Source of the DNA: Siphonodentalium dalli
Lineage: Eukaryota; Mollusca; Scaphopoda; Gadilida; Siphonodentaliidae
Direction: 5' to 3'
Assembly: GCA_032622095.1 (NCBI GenBank)
Contig: CP136066.1
Coordinates: 190,888,816 to 190,952,815 of the forward strand
Length of the DNA stretch: 64,000 nt
Shown: positions 22,935 through 34,596 of the stretch, piece by piece
Numbering within the stretch: position 1 is the first letter of the stretch
Layout of the letters: every line of letters starts with the position of its first letter
Notes under the pieces: model-generated
What the model saw: only the letters and a program-made list of their open reading frames with translations
Database searches by the model: none
Told to the model about the DNA's origin: nothing
Position numbers and translations under genes: made by a program

Positions 22935-23904
22935 GTTAGTTTTTGTTCTATTTTTGACATATTCAGCGGGAAATAAGAACTTAATCGTGTCTGTTTAGTC
23001 ATAAGTATAAATATAAACACTTGCCAGCTAATAACAAACTGATTAGGTCACGTCATTAAGTAAACAGATACGTTTTGCGTTCAGGGGAAGGTTAAGTTTC
23101 AGAGGAGTAAGTTATTATATGTGTGTTAAGCATGCCAATGTAACAAAGTTCCTGGTAGACTGATATCTCGGTCAGAATTTAGTTTTTGGGTCGTCTGGAT
23201 TTTTGGCATTGATACGAACCTACGCATGCCATGAAATCAGCTGGCGAACTCGCTCAGCAGAAAACTTGGACGCCCATGTATAATTGTAGAAAAACAACCA
23301 AATCAATCGTGCAATATCTCAGGTGTACGATACAATTCTGTAAATCAAATGTTATCACTCACATATGTGCAATTGATCTTTTGGGAATTTCAAGAATATT
23401 TCCAGGCATTTTGCCAGCTATGTTAGTAGCCTAAGGACTCACATCATGTTAGCACTGAATATGGACTAAATGTGGTTAACATCCACATTCAATATGGGGT
23501 GACACCTATCAACCGACTCCAGTGTAAAGTTCACGCAAATGTTCATGAAATTCGTCATATGGCTTACTTTTGAATAATAACTATTGGAACTACAGGGTAC
23601 TGGTCTTCGATTGTTATATCGCTTATAAGAGCTTTGAAATGCCATGAAGTAGTGCACAATTAATCTTGCTAAATATTTGTAGGGTGATTTCAGTCAATTG
23701 TCGATTGCATAACAAATTATGGAATTACATAGATCTCACTCAACCCGTGTATTTAATTGTTGGGCTTGTGCATTTTGTAACTAATTTGCCTTTAATAGCC
23801 CACTACATCCATCTACGACGATTGTCCTCCAAATTTGTATGATCTTTGCCAGCGTGTGAACGTAGCCTGGAACTATAACATAACTGCCGATTGTTATTTT
23901 GCAG

Positions 23905-23982
23905 CTTGAAATTCCTCTACCAGGAGCAACACCGGGTATTACGGCTCGCGGCATCAACGCACTGATTATTAACACGAAGACG
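23905..23982 (+). CDS. ILEI/FAM3-type domain gene, exon a
   Basis: Acceptor TTGTTATTTTGCAG| and donor |GTGAGTAAAA bracket exactly 26 codons, phase 0 at both ends: LEIPLPGATPGITARGIN then ALIINTKT. This is the first strand region of the ILEI (FAM3/PANDER, also called GG) domain, where a short G-x-N-x-x-V/I motif is followed by a rationale-like N-x-x-T-G turn; the Gly after the final T is supplied by the next exon. The domain is found in secreted FAM3 proteins, POMGNT1 and the CEMIP/TMEM2 hyaluronidase group. The preceding exon is unknown. Confidence 0.75.
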
Positions 23983-24229
23983 GTGAGTAAAATTACGGCT
24001 ATCTCAGTTCGTTTTGCACGAGACTCATATAATCAGGGGCGTGTTAACCATGCGCTGTCCGATTTAACCATCAAATCACAAGAAGTCTCATGTGAAAATT
24101 CAAAATTACAAATCATTCATTAAATACGCAGCTCGTTCTGTAATTTAGTGTACTGTAGGCTAATTGCGAAATGAAAGTGAGATATTAAATTTCTACTATT
24201 ATTTGCTGAGAATGTTGTATTGTTGCTCA

Positions 24230-24420
24230 AATGTATTATCCCATCAGTCATAAAGATATATTATTCGTCTGGATGGATATTCAGGAAATATAAGCAGACA
24301 GCTAACACTATCATGTTCAGACGGATTCTTATTCATTGGTGGAAATATTATGGTCGTTTGTTGAACTTACTATCTGAACATTTCCTAAGGGATAAAGGAT
24401 ATTCATCAATGAGTATTTAG
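24230..24420 (+). repeat. dispersed old repeat, related copies at 25730-25920 and 29750-29870
   Basis: ATTCATTGGTxGxAAATxxxxxxGGxxGTTTGTTxAACTTAxTATCTGAACATTTCC and CATCAATGAGTATTTAGT are shared with 25800-25910, and the first half with 29765-29860. Copies sit in neighbouring introns, so they may mark an old internal duplication of the locus or a SINE-like family. Confidence 0.6.
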
Positions 24421-24478
24421 TAAAGAAAGGGATACATGAATTGAATTGCATAGCAATATTTATTTAAACACTTCACAG

Positions 24479-24595
24479 GGTGTAATGGAACATTCGGAAT
24501 GCTTTGACACATATGGCAATGCCCAGAGGGCGGGACATCTCATCACGTTTCTCGAAGCTATTCCGATAGGCCGATTGGTTCTCCTCATAACGGAC
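24479..24595 (+). CDS. ILEI/FAM3-type domain gene, exon b
   Basis: Acceptor AAACACTTCACAG| and donor |GTGAGTATT enclose 39 codons, phase 0 to 0: GVMEHSECFDTYGNAQRAGH then LITFLEAIPIGRLVLLITD. FDTYG followed by a helix and then IP-x-GR-x-VL is the signature core of the ILEI/GG domain (typical members read FDTYG...IPDGRIVL). Joins exon a and exon c without a phase change. Confidence 0.85.
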
Positions 24596-25477
24596 GTGAG
24601 TATTAAAAGACTTGACAGGGAGTCAGTGTCTGGGCAACGGGGGTGTTTGGGGGAAAGGCTGAATATGTTCCGACAATTTGATTTTCCAATCGAAATTTTG
24701 TGTAAAATGTTTTTGGACCAAAAAGTCGACTATGTTTGGCTAAAATTAAGGACAAACATAGGATTAAAGGTCTCTGACAATTTAGTTTTCAAATCAGTAA
24801 TTAGTGTGAAATGTGTTCTTTCAAAACAAAAGTCAACAGGGGGAGATTGATTAAATTGCGGACCCAACGTAGCCTGAAAATTTTCGAACTAGTTTATTCT
24901 CCAATCAGTATTTAGTATTTACCAAAAGTCCACCGTTTGGCTAAAAATGCGGATGTTTTAATGTTTTGATTTATTTATCGGATAAACAACGTCCATGTAG
25001 ACTATGCTTTCCGTTCCCAAATGCAATAGGCAAGAGCGCTCTAAATCTTATGCTTTTTGTACTCGTTTGCAACCATAAACCGATGGATGAATTGTGGATA
25101 TTCGTGATGCCTGTGTCATACGTAATGTTTCCTTTTACCCATTAAGCTGCATGAAAATGGGAAAGTTTGGCCAATTGGGTGTCAAATCGGACCGTGAATC
25201 TTTAAACAACATGTTCTCCCAAAAACCAGCACAATATCTGCTTAGAATAGAACTTGTTTTATGTAGATGCTTATGGAATCGCCTCATTTTGAGTCGATAA
25301 TGTGCTGAAAATGAGAGCCTTTTAGTTACATTGTCGACTCATAATGCGGCGATTCTAAACAGATTATGCGCGGACAATGACACATGTAAGCCAACTCACG
25401 ACCTTTCAGGTATACGCTCTTTAACCTGTGTTTTCACTGTGGCCCGCGCCATAAACGAAATAACGGGTATGAGTCCA

Positions 25478-25700
25478 ATTATCTGCTTAATTTAGAATCA
25501 AATGATCACATTATGTACCTATTTCACATTATAGGCTTATTATGTGCGTATTTTTGCGAGGATATGTTTAAATAACGGTTATGGCTACATTACCTGCTTA
25601 TTTCAGAATAAAATTAATCACACTATGTACCTATTTCACATTATAGGTTGATTATGTGCGTATTTGCGCCAGTATATGTTGCTTTAAATACTAGATTGAT
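25478..25700. repeat. two tandem copies, 111-bp unit, in an intron
   Basis: ATTATCTGCTTAATTTAGAA at 25478 and ATTACCTGCTTATTTCAGAA at 25589 begin similar units sharing TGTACCTATTTCACATTATAGG and TTATGTGCGTATTT (split here for brevity). Confidence 0.8.
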
Positions 25701-25936
25701 CCTCCGGTCATAAATGTATAGATTTGAATGGTTTATTATTCATTTAGATGGCTGCTCAGGATACATACGCAGGCGAGAAAGAGAGAAACTGATAATACAA
25801 CAGCAGAATGATGCATATTCATTGGTTGGGAAATGTCCATGGCAGTTTGTTAAACTTATTATCTGAACATTTCCTGTAGGAATTACTCATCAATGAGTAT
25901 TTAGTTTAGATAGGGTTACTTATTCCTGTTTTTTAG

Positions 25937-26057
25937 GACGAGGCAACGCATAATCTTGGGACTGAATTCAAACCGTACATGGCAACGAACTACCAAACCA
26001 CGCTGCTTAATACGCTCGGGTACAGAGACGCATGGGCGCTTGTTGCTATCAAAGGAG
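25937..26057 (+). CDS. ILEI/FAM3-type domain gene, exon c
   Basis: Acceptor CCTGTTTTTTAG| and donor |GTAAGCACG enclose 121 bases, phase 0 to 1. It encodes DEATHNLGTEFKPYMATNYQ then TTLLNTLGYRDAWALVAIKG. The leading D-E-A directly continues LLITD of exon b to give the family's D-D/E acidic pair, and LGYRDAWALVAIKG corresponds to the conserved LG-x-RD-x-WA-x-IG-x-KG block. Confidence 0.85.
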
Positions 26058-26099
26058 GTAAGCACGATATATTGCGATATACATGTACGTTGCACAGAA

Positions 26100-26163
26100 A
26101 AGGTACGTCCACACAACTCAGGGAGAGACAAAAGGTACGTCCACACAACTCAGTGGGAGACAA
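26100..26163. repeat. two tandem copies, 31-bp unit
   Basis: GGTACGTCCACACAACTCAG occurs at 26102 and 26133, just after the donor of ILEI exon c. The three overlapping open frames here are repeat artefacts. Confidence 0.8.
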
Positions 26164-26929
26164 AAACAGAGAAGTAGTAATTATAGTTAAGGAGGCCCCC
26201 ATTCGTGAAATTTCAAAACAATATCAATTTCAATAATCAAACATAATCTCGGATTGGGCAAAAACCGTCACATGATAATCCGGGAAAATGTCACATTGGA
26301 CTCCCGAAAGTCATATTTTAATATTGAAAACGTGAGTCAATACTATGTTTGTTTTATGTTTTTTTGGGCCTTTGACCGATAAAAATATAGTACTGCTAAT
26401 GGCTGCCAAAAAAACTAAAATATGCAATTGAAAACTGTTGTAGACTGAGCGCATACCCTTGTTGGGTTCATAATCTAGCTAATATTTTTGAAAATATGTC
26501 CTGTAAAACTGTCCATCGACCTATATGAATAAATGGTTATTTTTGAATTTTAAAACATAATTTTTCATAATTCGAACATATCTCTCATATTGTGAAGGTA
26601 AACACGTGTTGTTATAATACTATAACATTATTATACAATATTGTGTACAGTATGTGTTTTTCTTGTACGAGTCAAGTCTTTTCAATCCCTGTATTGCTAC
26701 GTAAATAGTTCCCCTTCATCGCTCAAGATAACTTCTGTATATTTATATCTTGCCTTACAGCTACATCTATTTACAGTGTCGTCAATTGCCCCTGCGAATT
26801 CCAATAAATGGGTTCTCCAGTTTGGTCAATGGCAAAGAGATCGCAAATGCAAAACATAATGTTCTCACTTCAAATAAACTCTACATCGAGTACTACATGT
26901 TTAATGTAATATCATCGTTATCCTTGCAG

Positions 26930-27042
26930 TGAAAACATTCTATGAGGGGGTTGAGAAAAGCACAGGTACGACGCCACTGATTGACATACGTGTCACCATG
27001 GAACTCGGCACAGACAGCGTCAGTGTTGTGCAGTTATCGTAG
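26930..27042 (+). CDS. ILEI/FAM3-type domain gene, terminal coding exon
   Basis: Acceptor TATCCTTGCAG| supplies the two bases that complete the Gly/Val codon from exon c, giving IKGG-VKTFYEGVEKSTGT and TPLIDIRVTMELG, ending VVQLS and TAG at 27040-27042. The four exons together encode about 143 residues, the usual size of one ILEI domain, so the protein ends shortly after the domain, as FAM3 proteins and the last domain of CEMIP do. What lies N-terminal is not resolved, so I give no gene name. Confidence 0.82.
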
Positions 27043-27319
27043 ATGGCATCGAGACACTAGCTGCATAGGCATGGTGGTTGTGCATAAATTGCTGAACTTG
27101 TATGCAACAAAGAAAGTTACTGCATACACAAGACAAATTTGTGCAATCAATGTAATATCTACTTCTTCGAAATAACAAACCGTTAGACCATGGCAAACCT
27201 TTTCGGGAACACAACGAAAGTGTCAAAGGCAAGGTACCTGTAACTCAACTTGAAGAGGGGATACTGTCATACATTACACTCAATGGATCGATCAGGAATC
27301 GGAAAAGTTGAAATGATGT

Positions 27320-27325
27320 AATAAA
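27320..27325 (+). terminator. polyadenylation signal AATAAA for the ILEI-domain gene
   Basis: AATAAA 278 bases after the stop codon on the same strand. Plausible by position; not tested. Confidence 0.4.
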
Positions 27326-27949
27326 TATGTATGTCAACCCGAAGAGCAGATGGCAAATGTTGGTCAACTTTGGTTCATTCACGAAATGAGTAAAAATTAA
27401 GATGGTTTCCGGCGACCATGTTTTTTATCTATATATCATACTCGTTCAAATTAGCTACTCAACATGCCTGTCCATTTTAGAAAACATTTCTCTGATAAGT
27501 GTGGGCTGCAGGGTGGGCTATGATTGGTAGATAACATATATCTGAGTATATATTGATACAAGTTTAAATATGCCTCGTTAACACAATCCAATCGAAACTG
27601 ATGGACAACGTCAAACAAAATCGCTTTATCTAAGCATTGTGTAAATTATTAAACTAGAAACAGCTATATATGTTCAGTATTCATGGCACACAATAACAAC
27701 AATTAAGCCAATGGCCGGCTGATATTTCGTGTCAGTGATGTAGGAAGTTGTTTTTTTCTTTATTTTTTATTCTTTACATTTTGGGTACAATATAGAACAT
27801 TCATCCGACACATACATTCAAACATACGCGCCTTTATGCGACCACACTTGCACACATACTTACGCACATCAACATACATTACAACAACTCTAGACAGGCT
27901 ATCGGGTACTCTTGTATATTCATTTTATATTACGAGCATTTAATTTTTC
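27326..27949. other. intergenic, nothing recognised
   Basis: AT-rich spacer between the ILEI-domain gene and the LINE fragment. Confidence 0.35.
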
Positions 27950-28680
27950 ACATCGATATCTGTTTTTGATGGCTGCTTATTAAATGATTGACGGACAGAG
28001 TGTCCGGTTGAATTTAGTTTGATATATGTATTGTTTGACAAGCAGCCAAAACAAGTTAGTCGTGTAATTTCCTTCGGTTGGTTGGGAACATAGAATAGGT
28101 ATTCGTTTCGAAGTTTTGAGTTTAATGTTATTGGCTTGAACAAGTTTTAGGCTGATATAGGAATTGCTGTGCACATGTGCAGTCCCAGAATATATGTGAG
28201 ATGTTCTCATTATCATTTCAACATAAGCTACACTGGCCATCAGGTCTTACTTTCATTATATTAAGAAATATATTAGTTGACAATATCCTGGAGTTAATCC
28301 TAAACTGGACCGCTGCAGCTTTGTTTCAGGCGTCGTGGAGAATGCAAAGCTGTTAAATGTCGTCCAGTCTATTTCTGGCTCTCTACGTTAAATTTTCCAT
28401 TTGCTTTGGGGCTTGGGAGAAAATTGCATAGCATTCAACATAGTGTAGAAGTCTTGCCCACCCTTTGATTTTCGTATGTGGTTGCTACAACGAGTTAATG
28501 TTTTCTTATATTTTTTGGCCAATGAAATAATTTTTCTACGAATTGCATTCAACGCGATGAAGTCAGTGGATACATTAAAATATTTGTAAAGACTTTCGGG
28601 TGTGTGAACTTTAACATTTGTATGTATTAAGTCATTGAAAAAAATATACCATGTCTTCTCCTTGCAGCGAAGTTGATCAT
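27950..28680 (-). pseudogene. LINE C-terminal fragment, heavily degraded
   Basis: Reading on the minus strand through several frames, fragments EPEIDWTTFNSFAFSTT-ETKLQ, YCQLIYFLI and then ENISHIFWDCTCA-type sequence follow each other in the order seen after the RT domain of many animal LINEs (W..l.lpf..T.dtKL..fQ, ilaTN.fL, C..C....Esi.HlFwdC). Multiple stops and frameshifts break it. It lies between the ILEI gene and the 29.1-kb exons, opposite in strand to both. Confidence 0.65.
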
Positions 28681-29140
28681 TTTGTCGTGCAACATTATGT
28701 TTTGATTATTCCATAGTACACATGTACACATGCGCTAAGGTAAACCAAACTTTGCCTTCTTTATTTTCCGCTTCATACTTTATGTGTTGGGAGCGACAAA
28801 AACAAGAAGAATCCAAACGAGAATATGTGTACATGTGTATTGTCTGATGTAAGAAGAAACTAGTCTAAATAAATGTAGAATGTGTTAATGGAATACCCCA
28901 AGGACGGTGGTTTCATATAACTATGCACAGGGGGAACTGTTATTACTAGACACATCGTTATCGAACACGAGACATATGCAGTTACTGCATTGAACACCAT
29001 TACAAGCTGGACACTCTAACCACTATCGATCTCCATTACGAACTCTACATCGAAATCCATGCCATATATAGCCTCTCAATTAGTACTCATGTAACCTTTT
29101 AAGAGCTACGAAATTGACTATCACTGTATAATGTTTGCAG

Positions 29141-29243
29141 CTAGAAAATGCCCGGTTATCTTGGTACTTGGATAACTTTCAGATCGTTTCTGCAGCGTTA
29201 TATGTACGCGACTTAGACACGATTATTGATCTCGAGTTTGAAG
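29141..29243 (+). CDS. penultimate exon of an unrecognised plus-strand gene
   Basis: Acceptor TAATGTTTGCAG| and donor G|GTATGTGG enclose 34 codons plus one base: LENARLSWYLDNFQIVSAAL then YVRDLDTIIDLEFE. Phase 0 in, phase 1 out. The residue pattern (LSWY, then alternating hydrophobics, then EFEG-VDRAG across the junction) recalls beta-sandwich domains such as MAM, but I do not claim one. Upstream exons are not found; a LINE fragment lies in between. Confidence 0.6.
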
Positions 29244-30120
29244 GTATGTGGCGGCTGGAGACAGGAAATTATGCATGGTTACTTCTTGGTCCAGTTCCCT
29301 GGTTAAAACTGATAATAAATACATGTACGTTTAATACTGTTCTAAGCTAATAGAAACACTTAGTCGAATCGTAGAAGCTAGAAAACAGAATAGAACAATA
29401 GAAACCGTTTCTCTTATGTTGATTTAATACAATATAGTAAGACTAGCTGAAACAGGATCCCTTTTGCGAGCCATTATTCAGCGTCTAAGGAGCCTGTGCA
29501 TTTTATCGTTTGCACATTTTTATTAAAATAAGATTATAGGAAATTAAAAAAAAAATTGTATAAGTTATAATTTATTATAATGCTCAGTAATAATTTGTTG
29601 TCTTGCTCAATTTAACAACACCATTAAATATATGGTTATCCCTTTCTTTAATAAATGGATTCTCTAATTCATTTATACAAATATACGTTGGAACGGTCTA
29701 TTAGAGGAGTGTTCAGATAATAGAAGCAAACTGAACTCAGAAAAACAGATCACATTACAGTAGAATGGTTCATACACATTGGTGGGAGATGTTCAGACAA
29801 TAAGTCCAGCAAACGACATATGGTCGTTTGTTGAACTTATTATCAGAACATTAACTTGGGGAACTCTTCGCCAACAAGTAATTAATATAGAATGGATTAA
29901 TGTAGAACAGGAACGAGTCGTACTTCCTTGCTATAAAACTAACAATCGATGCCGGTCGCCGCTGTGATGACAGGCTCATTTATGACTGGATCATGAACGA
30001 GTTAATTCGCACCGTGATCTTTGGAATATGACTCCATTTTTATTAAGTTTAGATTCAGATACCGGGCTTTCTCAAGACAGTATTAATGGGTCACATGTTG
30101 AACTGATTTTCACATTTCAG

Positions 30121-30158
30121 TTGATCGCGCTGGCCTCTCTAAGATATCACAACAATAG
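30121..30158 (+). CDS. terminal coding exon of the unrecognised gene
   Basis: Acceptor TGATTTTCACATTTCAG| provides TT, which completes the codon left by the previous exon and reads VDRAGLSKISQQ then TAG at 30156-30158. AATAAA follows at 30237. Phase agreement and the polyadenylation signal support it. Confidence 0.6.
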
Positions 30159-30236
30159 TAACAGTATGATTGTAACATCACCATAACGATACCAGACGTA
30201 GAAGTGGGTCTTAGAACATAAAAATATAGTTGTCTC

Positions 30237-30242
30237 AATAAA
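30237..30242 (+). terminator. polyadenylation signal AATAAA
   Basis: 79 bases after the stop of the exon at 30121-30158, on the same strand. Confidence 0.5.
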
Positions 30243-31581
30243 AACATATTATACCTACGCCGGCTCCGAACGTTTAATATCGAATAACATCACATTATGC
30301 ACCCAGGTTGTTAGGCATTGGTGTTGCAAACATGGCGAAGATTCCTGGATACGATCTTCCCAAGAATATATCATATAATAGACGATATATTCCTGTACAT
30401 CTATGTTGAGGGTGTGCTTAGCTTATAGCTATTTTGACATCATCTCAATAATCCCAACTTAGTAACCGTGGCCAGTACCAGTAAAATTCTTCATTTGGAT
30501 CCCAATCACAATAAGATCATCACTAATTATTATTGATGGACTCTAGGAACCAACACATTTGTTCGTGTTGTATATAGTACATGATCCGGTATCTTCAATG
30601 TATTATGAACAAGATTCGTGCTTAGCTGGATTAATTGATAGTTTAATTTATACACCTTTACATCAGAAAATCACAAGTCAGTCAGAGTTATGTATACATG
30701 TAAGGTATTCATATATGCACTACTCGGCCGTAAGAAAACGGTACGCCATAAAATAATCATCCATGTTTGTAAATATATATGGCTCTCCATAAGTGTATAT
30801 CCACACATACATCAGAAATTCATAATGTCAATCATATTTATCTATTATAATTATGTAATCTGTTTTGATACTATATCTGCATGTTGTCAATAAACTATCT
30901 ATGTTCTATCTCATGAATATTTAATATTGCTACTGTTACGATTATTTATGCAGAGTGTTTGAATAATATAATAATATATCACTAGTCATTTGATGAACTT
31001 TTCAAAACTACCAAAACAATTGTAAGTAACATATTGTTCAAATTCCAACAGTCTCACAACACGCAGCGAGCGGGAGCACACGATCGGCTTGAAGTGACGT
31101 AGGCGTTTCGTCCATCAGCCAATAACAGAAGTGTCGACTCTCTCTGTTTCTTTCCTCGCTCTGTTTCTCTCTCTATCACTGTCCCTCTCTCTCTGCGAAT
31201 CATACCTTCTTACTCATAGTACACGAATCAAACCGATTTATAATGTCTATCTACTGCCTGAAACTAAAAGACAAAACACAAATTTGAAAATTTTACACGG
31301 CACAAAAGACAGTGGGAGGACGACATTCATAAAAAGCCACGTGGTTACTGTTGTTATCCCCTTTACTCATATACATATTATATTCATAAATCCTCCAGCA
31401 CTGTCATTCAATTATTTTGTCAACTCATGTATAAACTGTTTCATGTAATTATAAATCTGATGCGAAATAAACAATGTTTAAACCAAGTATCGACTTCAGT
31501 TATTGGTTTAAGCGTATGGCCACATGTAATTATTCCTACGGGAGCTAATTGTATGATTGTTGAGGGTGTGTGATTTAAAAA
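30243..31581. other. intergenic; CT-rich low-complexity patch at 31136-31195
   Basis: TCTCTCTGTTTCTTTCC and CCCTCTCTCTCTG form a pyrimidine-rich patch. The 105-codon frame over it (31131-31448) is not supported by a domain. Otherwise nothing. Confidence 0.4.
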
Positions 31582-31722
31582 AAATGACTGGCAGATCGAT
31601 TGGTGTTATTGGTTTTGACAGGCAGAGTAATAACACAAAGATCGTGTGAAATCATTCGGGATTCACACTTTAATTGCCCTGCCGGTCAAAATCCAAAGAA
31701 CCAATCAATCTGCCAGTCATTT
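31582..31722. repeat. MITE-like inverted repeat
   Basis: AAATGACTGGCAGATCGATTG at the left pairs with CAATCAATCTGCCAGTCATTT at the right, and an inner pair TTTTGACAGGCAG / CTGCCGGTCAAAA extends the fold. About 140 bases in total. Confidence 0.8.
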
Positions 31723-32177
31723 CTTGAATAATTGAAGCGTGTCTTTATTTACAGGTCCAGTATAGTGAGGCGAAATCAGTTGTCCGGAGACACACGACAA
31801 GTCCAGTCTTGTCTGGATTCTGGCGTTTTGACGTCGTGGAACATATAGTAACGTAGTAACTCGAAAATGATCTGATATGAACCTATTTATTTATAATATG
31901 ATAAATACGTCCTACGTAATTCTACAACTTACTCATTCCAAGTGCAAACGAGATAGTTTCCGTTTCACTAACAGGGCATGGCACATACATTGAATTGGTA
32001 AATGAACCTCCGCGAAATATAAACATCTACAGTATCGCTGATGACAGATTTCGGATTACCTGTACATTAATGTGACTTGTGAATAAACTACAAAGTGTCA
32101 ACTCGTGGGAGTCCAATTGCTATTAACATAATCTAAGTGTATATCTACCTATCATAGCATTTGCTGGTCAAAGGCAT

Positions 32178-32286
32178 GGATACAAAACATGTTTTACGGC
32201 ATTTATGTGACGTAGAAATAGCATTCAAAACAACTACGCGTGTCATTATACTAGTCACATAATGCCGAAAAACATGTTTTGTATCC
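32178..32286. repeat. MITE-like inverted repeat, 33-bp arms
   Basis: GGATACAAAACATGTTTTAC... at 32178 pairs with ...AAAACATGTTTTGTATCC ending at 32286; the arms meet the GTGAC/GTCAC inner ends around a 42-base loop. Confidence 0.82.
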
Positions 32287-33614
32287 ACAACGGAAAGTGT
32301 TTAAAATAAAACATTTGTATCACGATTTAGGCACATTGTACCTTTCTATGAGCACATCTGGTGGGCTAAGACCTCATTTTGGAAGAATGTTTTCGGAATC
32401 TATTCATATGACAAGAATACTGGTACTAGCGTATATACATCAGATTTATAGAAGCACTGGCACAGAATCAGTATAAGTGTTCTTTGATTCAAATGTGCTT
32501 GCTCCAATGAGCGTGAACACATTCTCAGTCCTTACCGAGATGGCAGTGTATCGATCGGAATGACACATGGTGATGTCCCTTAACTCACATCATGTTTGAA
32601 AATCGGCCAAATGTTCGATAATATCGGGAAATGAACCCATGCCAGCCTGGCCCAGTTTATATATAAGTTTGGTGGACATCGGCGATAACATGTTTATCAA
32701 GTGGTCTGATCCTCTCACAATTCCACCCTGACTCCAACTGTGCCACTTTGAATCATACCATAGATTCCATATACACTGGAGATGACCATATGTAGCGAAA
32801 ATTTAATTGATCGATTATTGTACCTCACCCCATCTATAGCAATGATGCCGCCATGTAGTTATCTTTAACGACACGGTTAGATTCCCTACATGTATATCAT
32901 GATAGTATTATACTTAAGTTTGGTTTAAATCGGCTTTGTTTAAATTTGACGCCCCTCCCCAATCCTCATCCCGGAATTAGAGGTGACACTTAGGTATTTA
33001 AACAATACTGCTAGATTATATATATCATGGACATGACCGTACATCAGTTTTGTGGAAATCGGAATTTGGTGCCCCTCCTCCGTCCCGGATTCCGATGTCA
33101 CTTTATAATTGTTTGACCTTAAGCTTCCCAATTGTCGTCCTCGTAAAAAGTTACCTGTGTTAGATCTCTCTTGTCTTCTAGATAGTCACCGTTAATGCCT
33201 GTCGCGAACAGACAGGCAATCGCAATTGCATTTAAGATATATAGTTACAGACGAACATTGAAACACAATTGAAATCGGCGTTCGGAAAACTGAGTCAACT
33301 GGGATACTTAAATATAAAAACGTACTTGAACAGGAGCGTACTTGTCGTCAATTAAACATGATTCGGGCTTCAAAAATCGATTCCCGGTATAACAGACGTA
33401 TCTGGAATAGTATGTGCTATATGTGAAAGAATAATGCACTTTTGTCCGGTCTGTAGTATTATATTTTTTAATACAATCTACTATATGGTCTCCCTCACCC
33501 GCTATGATTCCCGTGGGTCAGATTATCACCTATGTGTTATAGGTTTCCTGCCTAGTGTCATAATGTAGGCCCCCAACACGGACTTGTGATCAATTAATTA
33601 TACAGTACCCCTGC
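32287..33614. other. intergenic, nothing recognised
   Basis: No domain-bearing frame, tandem repeat or RNA gene noticed. Confidence 0.35.
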
Positions 33615-33830
33615 TACAGTAATGCTCTAAATAATCGACTCCTTAACCACAGCAGAATTATGGGTAAATTTCAGGATTTAGTCGGAAATATGGCTTGTTG
33701 CCATTCATCGTAAAGCTCTCATCGAGAGCTTTCCGATGAATGGCAACAAGCCATATTTCCGACTATATCCTGAAGAGTTACCCATAATTCTGATGTGGTT
33801 AAGGAGTAGATTATTTAGAGCATTACTGTA
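33615..33830. repeat. long hairpin element, about 105-bp arms
   Basis: TACAGTAATGCTCTAAATAA to TAAAGCTCTC is mirrored by GAGAGCTTT... to ...TTATTTAGAGCATTACTGTA. Small loop (about 4 bases) at 33720. It sits about 265 bases upstream of the ATG of the PAN-domain gene. Confidence 0.9.
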
Positions 33831-34094
33831 CATACGAGCTAACGACACTCAGTGGAACCGTTGCCTGACCTGTTTATGCCTGTTTATTTATCACGTTCCA
33901 TGAGACTATTGAGATACAGAAGAAATATCGTCGATCGGAAGATGTCATGCCATGATCCGTATTTGCGGTCACATTCTAGTAAACCTTCTGTGGAATCAGG
34001 TGACAACACCATATGGGACTCAATTGTCTAATGTTTACATCGTCGGCGGACGGTCGTTTGTAGACGAATAACGCAACTTTACATCACACATTTC

Positions 34095-34394
34095 ATGATG
34101 GCGACGAAGCCGTTGTCCTTGTTGTTTGTCGTTCTATTAGTGGCGCGTGGTCTCATTTGTATAAACTTGGTGGCTGATGAGTTCCATAAAGTGGGAATAT
34201 ATCGGACTTTATCTAGTTATGTGGATATGCAATGTGCCAACATTCTTCGGTGTGAGAAATTGTGTTCTCGCCAGGGCAGATGCCATCGGTTCCAGTTCGA
34301 TGCAGCTTCAAGAACGTGTCGCTTACTAGAGAACAATGCTCCTGCTTCTTCTTTTAATCTGGAAACACTTTTTGAAGGACCAAATCACATCGAG
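34095..34394 (+). CDS. secreted PAN/EGF-like/threonine-rich protein, exon 1 (signal peptide and PAN-like domain)
   Basis: ATG at 34095 begins a classical signal peptide (MMATKPLSLLFVVLLVARGL, then ICI). After it lies a cysteine-containing domain with QCANILRCEKLCSRQGRCHR, FQFDAASRTCRLLE: the spacing C-x5-C-x3-C-x5-C-x10-C and the F-x-F before the last Cys fit the PAN/Apple family, which binds protein or carbohydrate partners outside the cell. The exon ends ATCGAG|GTTAGT, phase 0, exactly 100 codons. A second ATG overlaps the first by one codon; the upstream one is chosen arbitrarily. The next exon is 3.2 kb away, across a GA microsatellite, a hAT copy and a hairpin element. Confidence 0.8.
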
Positions 34395-34524
34395 GTTAGT
34401 TCAGTCTAAACGGTGGCATGGAACCTCCAATCATATCTGGGTTATTTGGTGGCAGGGACAATATATTTTAGGTTGATACATGCGGGAAGTAGACCTTGCA
34501 TAGTCCAACTGTTTCCATGTTTCG

Positions 34525-34535
34525 CAGAGAGAGAG

Positions 34536-34595
<60 letters not shown>
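34525..34595. repeat. (GA)n microsatellite
   Basis: GA dinucleotides interrupted once by an A run, in the first intron of the PAN-domain gene. Open frames of alternating Arg/Glu or Leu/Ser over it are artefacts. Confidence 0.95.
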
Positions 34596-34596
<1 letters not shown>

